This document shows positions 11,232-22,289 of a DNA stretch of 64,000 bases, in pieces. Location of the stretch: positions 171,392-235,391 of the forward strand of contig JAQJVL010001190.1 of assembly GCA_035578905.1 (NCBI GenBank), given 5' to 3'. Numbering within the stretch: the first letter of the stretch is position 1; every line of letters begins with the position of its first letter. Below the pieces are notes generated by a model. It was given only the letters and a program-made list of their open reading frames with translations, was not told the DNA's origin and searched no databases. This DNA is from Stictocephala bisonia. Its lineage: Eukaryota; Arthropoda; Insecta; Hemiptera; Membracidae. The position numbers were made by a program, and so were the translations under genes.

Positions 11232-11690
11232 TCCTTTTGGTCCACTGCATACCTCAACCAATGTTACATAGTTTTTTAATTTAATCGTGAATAAATTCCT
11301 CTGTTCAGAAGCATTTTTAAAAAAATATTTAGTGGGTCCGGTATAGGTATTCCATTCATAGTCATCAAATTAATTCTTACACCATACACATGTTAATAAC
11401 TGTCTTTTTTAAATATATAAACTTCTTCATTCAGAATTCTAACAATAAAATCAAATACAACTTGTTATTTTCTTTACTGTTTCCATGGAAACAAAGCCCG
11501 TCTATTACATAAGTGCAAGGAGATTATTTTTATAAGTTTGTATTTAGCTTCCAGGTTCTAAAATATCCTTCGAGAGCTGCAAGATCTCTTGTGAGTGTTT
11601 CTTCAGTCCTTTAAAGTCCTGTGTTGGTAATCTAAAGCAATATCATATGATCATATGTTTATATTTTAGCGCCGAGCTTCCCAAGAATAA
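11232..11690. repeat. Dispersed AT-rich repeat, copy 1
   Basis: This shares a run of blocks with 53285-53720 (CTTTTGGTCCACTGCAT, TTCAGAAGCATTT-like, TATTCAGTGGGT-like) and, from about 11395, with 43400-43690 (TTAAATATATAAACTTCTTC; TTTCCATGGAAACA-like). A shorter match lies at 4660-4760. It marks the left edge of the duplicated A-B-gene unit. No coding potential is seen. Confidence 0.7.
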
Positions 11691-11724
11691 TATTTATAAT
11701 ACGTTTTATTATTTATATATTATA

Positions 11725-11914
11725 TTTGGCGAGTTACAAGAAGTCCTCTGAACTTCTTGCCTCTGTGATATTGATGCGCTTATTTCCATCAAAATAGCAC
11801 AAGTAATGTAGTGCACAAATCATAATTAGTAATTCAACAGGTACACAACATGACTTTTGTTGTTTCAATGAAAATAAGACGCTTGGTTCAGAGGGCTTCT
11901 TGTGACTCGCTGAC
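11725..11914. mobile_element. MITE with about 28-bp inverted repeats, copy 1
   Basis: Terminal inverted repeats (GGCGAGTTACAAGAAGTCCT at the left, its near complement ending ACTCGCTGAC at the right) enclose about 190 bp without coding potential. TA flanks both sides, fitting a Tc1/mariner-type target duplication. The same element sits at the equivalent place in copy 2 of segment A (43715-43920), so it inserted before the duplication. Confidence 0.75.
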
Positions 11915-13719
11915 TAATTTTAATACATCCAACATAAAACAGAAAATATCTAAATGGTTCTATCAAAACATTTAATATGAAGTTTTCCATTTCTATTATT
12001 GTTGTTAGTAATATTATCTGAAATCTTCTTTTATTCATATATTTAACTTAGTTCTCCTTAGCTACCTTACAACACTCTTGAGAGCCACAATCACATGTTG
12101 GAAATTACTTGCAAGAACAACAAAACGGGATCATACCATAAACCAGGAATGATTGTATACTTTACGACTTGTTTGTGGGAAGATTTACGATATCTGACGT
12201 TTTATTAATTCTTTGGAAAGTAATTTATGCTCTGAAGTCATGGTTTATTACAATATTAATATAACTAAACATCTAATTAAGAATTGAAGAATTAACGTTT
12301 AGGTAATGTAGAAGAATGCTCTTGTTTATTACTTTTGGTCCACGTTCCATGGAATTGTGAACTACATAATCCATAACAATGTCTGGCCAGAGAGTTGGTA
12401 TTCCAGTGGGAAATGTTAGGTACGAAAGTGCAAATGGTGGGTGTTGATGTTGATTAATTTATTAGGCCTTCATAAATTCTTCTATACTTAGGCGTTTGGA
12501 TAATAAATATGTGCAATAATTTTTATTAATTTCAACTATATTTTTAATTCTGTTACTATTTTATTTAACAAACTTATAGTCAATTGTGTTAGTTTTGAAT
12601 CTCCATGATATTTAGTTGATGAATTTTGATGGTGTAAGTCTGTATGGAAAGTATATTTACATCTCACCTTTTACCGTCACTAAAACTATCAAGAAAGGTT
12701 AACATTTATTTATATTCTATGACAGTCATCCTTTGAAAACTTTCTTTAAATTTGTTATCAAATAGTCAAATATTCTACTTTTAGTAATCCATCCACTCAC
12801 TCAACAAGCAAATTGTTCACCCCTTACACACCTTAATTATGTTCTGAAAAATCCTCAGTATTATATCAACCATAAACGTTTACTATACAAAAAAGCATAA
12901 ATAATTCTTCTAAATTGAAGAGAGTAAATGTTAAATACATCAGTGATCTATATATTACATATTAGATGTAACTTCAGTTATGGTTGTGGCTAAAGAATAT
13001 TTGATATTTTCAATATTAAGCTTCGAAGAGCGATATTTCTTCCAGCCAACAATATTACATTCCTATGACGTTATATGGTGCGTGTATAGAGAGGAAAAAA
13101 CTAATAGTAACTAAATCAATTTTATTATATCTTAAAATGTCTAAGCTACAATCAACCGCATTTTGTAACATTCATTATGATTGACATGAGATTAAACATG
13201 TTTCAGGTATTTAAACTGAAAATATAACTATCTATGATCATTTTATATACTTTGTAATATTTTGAAATTATATTTTACTAAATTAACTTGATTACAGTTT
13301 TTACATATTACTCTGTTACCATTATGTTGTTATACCGTATGTTATGAGGAAATAAACTTGATCTATTGCTAAAAACGCTAAATCTTATGTTATATTTGAA
13401 ACATTTTATAAGAAAGGTCGTATATCATGGTACATTTATTAGATTGGATAAACCATTTTCTCAGATGAACAGTGCTGTGCTGAGGCAGACTTTCTTTCTT
13501 TAAGTACAGAATCAGTGGCAATAATTTGCTTGATAGTGTTAATTTCTACTTTCGAGATTTTTTCCCTTTCTTATTTTTTTCCCCCTAATAAAAACTACAT
13601 TTTATGATTGTTTTTACCACTACCTGACGTTTAGGAGCCATAATCTTATGGGCTATATTATACATTAAATATATTATTTTAACCTCTTTTTTACATTTAT
13701 TGTTTAATGTTATCTATAT

Positions 13720-14111
13720 TGTCACGTCCCCCTCGGTGAAGGGGGGTCGCTTAGGGGGTTGGTAGTCCAGAGGATAAAATAGACCCAAACACAAATATTT
13801 CTCTTACCTTTATTTCTATCTTTGGGCGGTACTGCCACTCGCGTGACCCTACCAATATAACTTGTACAACTTCCCTACGCGACATAAATCACACCACGCC
13901 TACCCTACCAGTAAGCCACGTCTTCAGGTGTCTAGGGGTGTCGGGATGTCCATCGCCTCCTCCTAGGTCCGTCGGTGCACCTGAGTCCCTCAGCTGCCGC
14001 TCTCCGTCTGCCCACCTCTACATCAACTCCCGGTCTTCCCTCTCTTCTCGCTTCAGCATAACTCAGCATAAACCACATATAATACGAAGGGAATTGGGCC
14101 CCATCGTAACA
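13720..14111 (+). mobile_element. Solo LTR of an LTR retrotransposon
   Basis: A 392-bp block, clearly GC-richer than its surroundings, starts TGTCACGTCCCC and ends CATCGTAACA. It is flanked by the 4-bp direct repeat ATAT (13716-13719 and 14112-14115). TG...CA ends, short target duplication and abrupt base-composition borders identify an LTR with no internal region. It lies inside the part of segment A that is absent from copy 2. Open frames inside it are fortuitous. Family is not known; no related internal region was recognised in the window. Confidence 0.75.
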
Positions 14112-14930
14112 ATATGTTAAAGAATTATAAAATATATGTGTAAATATTTTTGCTATACAGTATATTGTGAGATTAAAATGATGGTACAATGAAATTACAA
14201 TTTATGAAACAATTATAAATACATTTAAGTTAGAAGTAAAGCAACATGTACGAATTAAAGCAACTCCTGGCATGACATTATCTACAGTAAGTAGTTTTTA
14301 ACCATTCCCTTTACTATACAATAAATATGTTCTTGGTAAAAACTTTAACCTAATTTTATATAATATTGAAGGTTTGTTGGAATCAAATTTAACCTTACTA
14401 TGGTGTAAACAAAAAATTTAAAAGTAATAGAATATGGAAATAGTAATTTAGTATATATAATATAAAGTTTCTATAATATTGTATAGTGTAAAAGTTGAAA
14501 TGTAATATTTCATTGAATGACTGAATAGATATCTCACTTGGAAAATCGTTGTACCTTAAAACATTATGCCATTTATTATTAAAAACAAATATTTAAACTT
14601 AAATTTTACTCAGAGTGTATGTTAATATCATAAATACGTAGCCTGTGTATTTGACTGCGTTCACATTTAAAGAGTGCTTGTTTAGTAAAGATCGTTACTA
14701 CAGCAAGTTCGTGCAACTATGTATCTGTGTGTACTTAAGTTTTCTACTAAGCATCAGGTAATGTATGATATGGTTATAGATACTGTTTTATAACTTGCCT
14801 AAACTGGATGTGATTATATTTTGATAGCTTAAAACCGAATATAAAAAAACTCGAAACCTGATATGGTATAAGAACCATTGGTACGTCAGTAGATTTAATA
14901 ATTAGTGAAGATATTAAGGGGTGGAATATG

Positions 14931-14998
14931 AACGATGAATCAACGGCTCGTATCGCCGAACGTTTCCTGTTTTTGACCATTTCCGGTAATTTACTGAA
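14931..14998 (+). repeat. Small GC-richer repeat, copy 1
   Basis: A stretch with TCGTATCGCCGAACGTTTCC and TGTTTTTG near its centre, repeated at 48147-48212 (same strand) and 18317-18380 (opposite strand). It is followed by a perfect six-pair hairpin in GAGGCTAAAAGCCTC at about 15008-15022. Confidence 0.7.
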
Positions 14999-16491
14999 AT
15001 ATTTGAGAGGCTAAAAGCCTCGCCAGGATTGCTTCATCAGATTGGTTCACTGGTTTTCTTATTTTATACGATATACATATGTTTAACGTATAAAAACAAA
15101 GTTACTTAAGAATCGTATAAATTTTAAATACACTAATTCAAAAACAAACATTTCAAACATGTTCTTAAATGAACAATTTATGTGTATAAAACATACTATA
15201 TCTATGTATAAAACATATTTTATCTGTATAGTTTAATTATCATAAAGTATCATTATTAGCAAAAAATAACCATTAAAAGTTTGAGTAAAAATGCATGAAG
15301 ATCAAAGTCGGTTATTTTGTTATTCGAGAGACTTAATCCTAAATGACCGAAACTCGAACTGTAAAGGTAACGAAGACTTTCATGTGCAAAGTTACGCAGA
15401 ATATTTAGGAGTCAAATTATGACCAGTAGCAGGTAATTTAGCTTCTTCTTTTGAATGAGAAATTGTAAATCAGATTATATTCAATTTCAGTGTATTTTAA
15501 CGAGGATATTTTATTTAATTATGAATGCCAAATAACAGCTCTTTGGTAATCCTTGGTAATTTATATTAACAGCTTTTAAAGACTCTGTCTTGATTGAAGC
15601 TTTATTTCAAAATATGTTTGCTTGGATTTGACACGAAAGTTATTATAAAGGTGTTTTGAAATCAAACACAGAATCTCTCCACTACCTTCACCTCGTTTCA
15701 AAGCTCCCTCCAATCTAAAAATGTACAAAATTAATAATTTAAAAATTTTTTTATGAATTTTGTTTGAAGGAGTGTGTTTATGTATGAATTAAACTCTTTC
15801 AAATATAAACACTAGATATACATCCAAGGTTAACACCTTATATCGTAAATGCGTATTACTACTTAAATTTCGATTTATTATTAAAATAAATTATAATGAC
15901 CTAAAAATGTAATTCATCGCTTTCACAACTAATATTTACGCTATTTTTTGTACTACTGTGGGAAAAAATTTTTAAGTTTGTACGATTTTCACTTAAAAAG
16001 TGATTATCAAGCCGTACTGGCACACACTGACTACTGACTCCTTATAATAACTATACAGCAAATGTATATGGATTTAATAATTTAAAATTCCGTCTTTGTC
16101 ATTTAGAACAGAACAAATATCAACTATATTTAAAAAATACAATTATCATTCCTCCATACTTATATAAACTTAGTTTAATGTCCTCATACAGTCCATAAAT
16201 CAAAAAGGTATAAACTACGTACATTCGTTAAAAATATGAATTTGTTATATTATAACTTGGTAACAAAATTTGAATTTGTTTTATCATGGTTCTTTCTTTT
16301 ATTTACATCCCTCCATATACAAATCTCTAGTACACGTTTCAGATCTATTGGAAATTACTTGGATTTATCACGTGTAAGGATTTGTCCAGTGTTTAACAGA
16401 TATTCATTAATAATGGCAACGCGTAAAAACTGACATTTACTCTTATGTGATTACTTAGTAATGATTACTTAATGTATCCCTGTAAATTTAT

Positions 16492-16543
16492 ATGTAATGT
16501 AATGTTTAATGTAATGTAATGTAATGTAATTAATATGTAATGT
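16492..16543. repeat. (TAATG)n microsatellite
   Basis: Imperfect tandem TAATG units, interrupted by TTTAATG and TTAATATG variants. Confidence 0.9.
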
Positions 16544-18316
16544 TCAACATATAATAATGAATTAATGTAAAAGCTTTTGTTTTAGTGGCGAAGTTAGGAT
16601 TATAGAGTCTTCTCTTCCACTTGATCACGTAAACATAAACAATACAAAGTGTGAATCACAAATTCATAATCTAAAAAATACGTCTTGAGATTACATAAAA
16701 GTCTTCATGGATGACAAAAACCCGTTTGAAGTAATCTTATAATATTATTTATGAACTCTACTTTTAAATATTGTGAAAATAGGAACTAATTTACTTATCA
16801 TGTTCACGAAATCTGCATAGTGCATTACAATGAATTAACGTCCAACAACACAAATTATAACGTACCACTGGAGTTTGAGTGGGTGGAGGAAAATAGTTGG
16901 GGATTAATTAACAAAGTTTGGACAGATTCTACTTTGACTGAGCTTGTGAAAACACTCAGCTTGTAATGAAAGCCCTCTGTCAGCTACTGTTGGGAGGGCA
17001 TTTGTCATGTTGTCTTTTATATAATAATAATAATAACTGTGTAAGACTTTATTTACATATTGGTATATACAATGCATTTATTACATAACATATTTGTAAG
17101 GGCATAATAATACAAATAGTCAAAGTTTTGTGTGGAGCCCATTTTCACTTTGGAAAAACACAGTATAATAGCTGACGCGTTTGGGAGTTTTCAATTTTCA
17201 TTCTTCGTTTGGTATTCTATTAGTAAATGTACTTCCTCCTGCGACAGTTCAAGCTTCAAGTTATGACGAAAACCCCCTAGATAGTCTCTCTATTGGGACG
17301 ATATTTGATCAAAGATACGAATTAGAGTGCGTCGTCTGCATCCGTGCAATCATTAAGATTTTGGAACACTGACTAGCGCAGTTCTCAGAAAGGAGGCACA
17401 CTCTAATATATCTAGGTTTTGATTAAATACATTTGATACGTAATTTTATATTGTACTGTGATATTGATGAACATAGATGTACATATATTTCCGAATCTGG
17501 TGTGTTGCTATACTATATCCCTTACCACTTGTCAGATTGGACTTAAACAAATCTCCCAACTTACCATGAGCAAAATAGAGCAATACAAATGTTTACTTGC
17601 AGACATAATCACGTATTCAAATTAATATGTTTTCAGGTAGGTGTTAGTAAAGAGATAATGCGTGGCAGGTATGCAAGGTTTCAAGGCATTGTTATGGTTA
17701 CGGCTGGCCAATATCGTCACGCAATTGGTAATAAAATTCCCAATCTCCTCGTAGTTCCAGAACGTGCTGTAGGAGCGCTCTGCTGGTTATACTCGCCTTA
17801 AGGGGCGAGAGTCTCACATCATTGACACTTCTTTAGATGCATATAAAAGATTCTCCCCCCAAACCACATAGAAAGAATATCAAATCCCAAACTCTAATTG
17901 CAGTAGAGTTTTCTGAATATTTCATAAATCACGCAAAACAATTATTTTTCATATTATTAGGGCTTCAATAAACAAACTAAGTGATTATATTTAGTAGTCA
18001 GTTTGTTGTTTACATTAAAAGGCACTAGAGTTCAAAATATAACACGACAATCACAACATTAGTTATCATCTAATTGATTTAGTGTATTTTTTGCACGTTT
18101 TAGCTTTTCTTTGGGGTGAAATTTATTGTACTTAATCTATTATTTATAATTTATCTTTATTCTGTAACAAGGTGGATTACTCAGAAAATTACATCATGGA
18201 ATTGGGGTTTCACTTTATTAAACTAACTGATTTAGACTTTTAACACATTTGTAATGTTTTTAGTAAGAAAATCACTAGATCAAGGGAACGAAACAAAGAG
18301 AGTCCCTCCAATACGA

Positions 18317-18380
18317 CGGTAAATCACCGAAAACAGACAAAAACAGGAAACGTTCGGCGATACGGGTCGTTGATTTACCG
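18317..18380 (-). repeat. Small palindrome-ended repeat, copy 2 (inverted)
   Basis: Starts CGGTAAATCACCG and ends CGTTGATTTACCG, which are complementary at 12 of 13 positions. The interior, read on the minus strand, contains CGTATCGCCGAACGTTTCCT as in the copies at 14931 and 48147. At 64 bp it could be a minimal inverted-repeat element or the core of a larger one. Confidence 0.65.
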
Positions 18381-19489
18381 TACCTTTCCCACCCTTTCCT
18401 TATTAATGCAATAAATCATTCTGACAGTTAACCAAACGATGTTATTATAAGTCAGATTTATATGTCATTTTTAAATATTTTTTATCACAATATCAATACA
18501 AACTATATGAGCTATTTATTGTTGCTTAGATTTTATTTGTATATACATTTGTCAATTTTGAAATATCAAATGTAATTCGTTTTATTAATGAATACACACA
18601 CAACTTTCACTTTTTGAATTTGCAGCAAAAGAATGTTTTACTTAAATTTGTTTAGTGATGGGAATTTTGTATTACGTATATGTTTTTATTATTTTGAAGT
18701 CTATCTAACTTAGTTATTTTCTAAATAAACAAAAAATGTTAATAAGTTGTTTGTTACCAAATATTTAAAGTAGCCTAAATTAAAACCTGGGGGTTACTTT
18801 TATTTTTATAGCTTATCAAACTTTAATATTAATCCCATATTATGATAATGAAAACAATTAAATGGAATTGTTTACTGTTTCATAGTTCTAATTCTAAAAT
18901 GTTGATATTCTTTTATAGTTCCAGTTAATATCAATAATGCATATTGTTTAAAATGTCTTGTGTATTCAACTTCAAACGAATAAACAGCGAGATAAAGTAA
19001 CTGATATTTTGGATTTAATTTTTATTTAAGAGGAAAATCATATATACTAAAACAGAAGAAACCTTCAATAAATCTCACAATATGATTATCCTAATCCTAA
19101 TTTAAAGTGTAGATTCATATCTCAGCAACATATGCCTGGATGAAACAATTTATTTAGTTCAGTCTGCTAAAAAAAAAATAGCTAAACAAAAAGACTAACT
19201 GAATTCCCGAAATCGGAAATTTCAGAATCCTAGCTAACTGAATTAAATGTTAGCTTAACTTAAAATAAGCTAAGGAGGCTGTTCTTACTGTTCTAAACAT
19301 AATTATAGCATAATCTATTCTGATGCCAAACATCATCGAAACAAAAAGATGGATATGCGCGAAAGAGGCCAGTACATTTAGATATTTATTAATGAATAAC
19401 TTGTTAGATTTTTTTAAGATCCTCGTCCTGGCTTTATTATTGGGTGTCTCTGTAACTTAAGTAATGATAGCTATTCCGGCCAATGAAAT

Positions 19490-19765
19490 GGCTTAACTGA
19501 TGAGTGTAACTAAGAATTAGGTAACAAATGATTTATCGGGTAGATTTGGAACTTAGGTAGTAACGTATATATTATGTTCCTTAGTACTAATTAATTACTT
19601 AGTTATTTAGTTGATTTAGAACTTAGGTAATGCCTTTATTACTGTGTAGGTTAGGACCTATGTTACAGCTTAACTATAAAGTATCTTTTAGACTCATATA
19701 ACAAAAATGTACTACGTAGATTTGAAACTTAGGTAATGACGTAAGTATTTAGTCCTTTAGGGTTT
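19490..19765. repeat. Degenerate minisatellite, left part
   Basis: Irregular repeats of a motif like GATTTGGAACTTAGGTAATG at about 19543, 19610 and 19716, spaced unevenly. The same motif resumes at 21470-21800, on the other side of a 1.7-kb block that includes a candidate LTR. Confidence 0.65.
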
Positions 19766-19770
19766 ATTTA

Positions 19771-20385
19771 AGTTGCGGATCACGCACAACAATCACCACC
19801 AGCATCACCCTCCCTGCCCAGGTAACTGCCCTCCAAGCCATTCTAGTTCTTCCAGGAATAGCTTGAATGACAAATAATTCGCCTTTAGTGAATCAAGACC
19901 CTTCCTGAATTGGCACCGAGAAAGATCTAGATCCCGCTCCCAGAATAACTTTAGCAGTTCCAGAATCTTCTGGGCTTACACCTCTTCGTTATATTAAGAC
20001 ACCCTTCGGCCGACTTGACAGTTAGTCAGTCAGTGAGAGAGGGACAGTCTACTCTACAGAGTGGGTTGATTCAGTAGAGGTGACGGTGGCAGTCAAGTGA
20101 CAGTATTTAATTATGACAGTCTAGTGACACGGTGTTAACAGTGACAGTATACCGAGCAGTGTCAGGAATTTTATGAATGGAGACTCGTGTGTGATAAGTA
20201 ACATTAATTGCTGTAAATATTGGTGATAAACATCATTAAATAGTGTCTTACTAATAATTTAAGTTTGTAAATATGAGTAATTCATAGTGTCTGAGTTAGC
20301 TATTTAGAGCGTGTAAATAAAAGTATCAGTTAGTAGCCAGAAGGGAATTGGCTATTTATTTGGTCCCTGTTGGACCGTAACAGTT
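19771..20385 (+). mobile_element. Candidate solo LTR
   Basis: A 615-bp, GC-richer block starts AGTTGCGGATCACGC and ends GACCGTAACAGTT. It is flanked by ATTTA on both sides (19766-19770 and 20386-20390). It has an LTR-like layout: a CT-rich upstream part, ATATTAAGA near 19993 as a possible core promoter, and GTAAATAAAAG near 20314 as a possible polyadenylation signal. AGTT starts occur in some errantivirus-type LTRs, but the two ends are not good inverted repeats of each other, and ATTTA is a simple word in AT-rich DNA. Confidence 0.4.
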
Positions 20386-20390
20386 ATTTA

Positions 20391-21460
20391 TTATATTTAG
20401 GAGCTCGGGAACGACTTTATTGCTGAGTGGCTAGAGGATAATCAGTGAAAATTAAATATTAGGAGGTAGTTTACCGTAATATCCAAAGTGACTCGTGGTT
20501 AAGAGTAACGTTGATACATAAATTATTTACAGGATTATTCGTAGCGAGGATGATGAAGCAGAAATAAAATGAAAGTGTTGGTTACACTGATAACACTAAG
20601 ACATTGCAAATAGATGTGCATAGCAAAATACCTTGTAAGTTGTGTCTTTGATGTTGAGGAAGGCAGAAGGTGCAGCCGTAACTGTAGTCTTATCATCTTG
20701 ATCTTTACGTAAGACTTTGGAGGAATCGTTTACAAAAGAGATTATACAGCACATTAAGTTAGACCAACAATAATATAGACACGGCTGCCTGGAGGAGACC
20801 GCACAAAGAAATGAGGTTGAACACTTGACTATGGTCACTGAATTTGCTACTTTAAAATATTAACAAAGGACCAAAACATGAAATTAAGATTAAAAGAGGA
20901 TAAGAAAGTTTAAACTAGTTAATGGAAGCCTTATTTTACTAGGAGAAGTTAGGCTGTGAAGCCCTCACTAACATTTAATCTGCGACTTAAAAGTGACTTC
21001 CGAACCTCCGCCAGTAACCGGGTAGACAGGCCGGGTAGAAGCGATCGCTCAGACGGTCACCCATCCGAGGAACAGCCACTCTCAATATTGTTCCACGCTA
21101 TTATCTTGTAATAATGTCGTAAACAAGGTCAAGGTCTGGGAGGATATAACCCATATATGTGTATTCATTGGTGTAACTGTGGTGGTGTGGTGGTGATCTG
21201 ATTCCAGACACCAACTCACACGCTAAAGACAACGACGGAAACCAGTTGTGTTGAGAGTAGCAGGTAGTAGTGGAAGACCAGTGTGTGCCGGTACGAAACA
21301 TCTGTTTTGAGCTGGATGGGAGAGTGGTTTGCAACCACTTGTTTTCAATTAAGCCTGCATATTGACTACTTTGGGTGCATAGATAAATAAGAATATAGTG
21401 GTTACTGTTATTTAATTTAACTATGCGAAATAATATAAGTTGAAAATATACTTTTTTAAG
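20391..21460. other. Unassigned block with a short GC-rich core
   Basis: No coding region was recognised. Bases 20995-21080 are markedly GC-rich, with ACGGTCACCCATCCGAGG near 21052, a phrase resembling the complement of a segment in 5S rRNA and in some SINE heads. No full 5S gene or SINE structure could be supported. Bases 21081-21350 are moderately GC-rich with GTGGTGGTGTGG repeats. Confidence 0.4.
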
Positions 21461-21469
21461 TGGTATAGA

Positions 21470-21800
21470 TTCTAAATGGTATCTCTAGGTCCTATGTAAT
21501 GGTTTAATTATTGAGTAGCTCTAAGAAGTAGATACTACTTTTTTTATAGGGTTAGTTTGGAACATAGGTAGTAACATAATTATTGAGTGACATTAAGTCT
21601 TAAGCAATCTCTTATATATTATTTAACCCTAAGGTGTAGATAATGTCTTGGTTATTATGTAGCTTACGTCTCAGTTAATGACGCAAGTATGACCTCTCTT
21701 AGAAACTTAGGCAATAACCTAATTATTGAGTAGATTTAGAACTTAATAGATTATTTAATGGTTGGCTTTATGACTTAGGCAATAAGCAGTTTTAAGTCTG
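21470..21800. repeat. Degenerate minisatellite, right part
   Basis: Irregular repeats of motifs such as TTTGGAACATAGGTAGTAAC, ATTATTGAGTAGATTTAGAA and AAACTTAGGCAATAACC. These are related to the repeats at 19490-19765 and suggest a single array interrupted by an insertion. Confidence 0.65.
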
Positions 21801-21971
21801 ATATTAATTAACTATGCGCTATTTCCATCTTTATATTACCATAAAGGTTGTTTGGATAGTTATGTTGTGTTTGTCATCATTTTGAATCATTTTGTTGTGA
21901 TTTTGAGGAAAATCTATTATAATCATTGTATTTTAATTTAAATTAACTTGTCTCTAATTTAGTATTATAAC

Positions 21972-21994
21972 TATTATTATTATTATTATTATTA
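21972..21994. repeat. (TAT)n microsatellite
   Basis: About seven perfect trinucleotide units. Confidence 0.95.
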
Positions 21995-22289
21995 CAGTAT
22001 TATTAATCTACTCTTTTCATATATCTGTAAATTTCTACCATCCATTAATTTTTGAACATTTAATACATACCTTAAAACGTAGTAACTTTGTAATTGCTTG
22101 TATGTATGTAATAACATTATACATATGTAAGGTATTAGTTAAACATTGAGAGCGGGAGAGTGAAAACAGTGAGAGCTCATGAGAGCTAGGGAGAATATTG
22201 AGAATTACGTACTATTGCATACTTAAATACTCAAATTAAAATGTCTTAGACGATATGTATAGTTCGTTTATACGTATACGTTTATCGTG

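Larger units (their letters stand above)
11395..15190 (+). repeat. Segment A, copy 1 of a diverged segmental duplication
   Basis: This is collinear with 43400-48420 at a divergence of roughly ten percent by eye. Shared landmarks include the MITE (11725 / 43715), CACGTTCCATGGAATT (12351 / 44311), GATATTTCTTCCAGCCAAC (13031 / 44878), TCGTTGTACC near 14545 / 45642, and AGTGCTTGTTTAGTAAAG (14673 / 47888). Copy 1 has about 800 bp that copy 2 lacks (13395-14205, including the solo LTR). Copy 2 has a 2.1-kb minisatellite block that copy 1 lacks. No gene is seen. Confidence 0.85.
15191..19480. other. AT-rich region without recognisable genes
   Basis: No protein family, RNA gene or element was recognised beyond the TAATG microsatellite (16492-16543) and the small palindromic repeat (18317-18380). 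A 45-bp block at about 16575-16620 resembles one at 45917-45960. A 71-codon frame at 17589-17801 follows an acceptor-like TTTTCAG but has no recognisable domain. This stretch is absent from the second copy of the unit, where segment A runs almost directly into segment B. Confidence 0.5.

Noticed and set aside
13932..14189. Arg-rich frame within the GC-rich block at 13.7-14.1 kb
   Set aside because: It lies in a solo LTR and owes its composition to that block. No start context or domain.
17589..17801. Possible exon after an acceptor-like TTTTCAG
   Set aside because: A single 70-codon frame with no recognisable domain, no paired donor or neighbouring exon, in a region with no other gene signal.
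21035..21080. Part of a 5S rRNA gene or a SINE head
   Set aside because: Only a short phrase like GGTCACCCATCC matches. The promoter boxes and the rest of a 5S gene could not be recognised.
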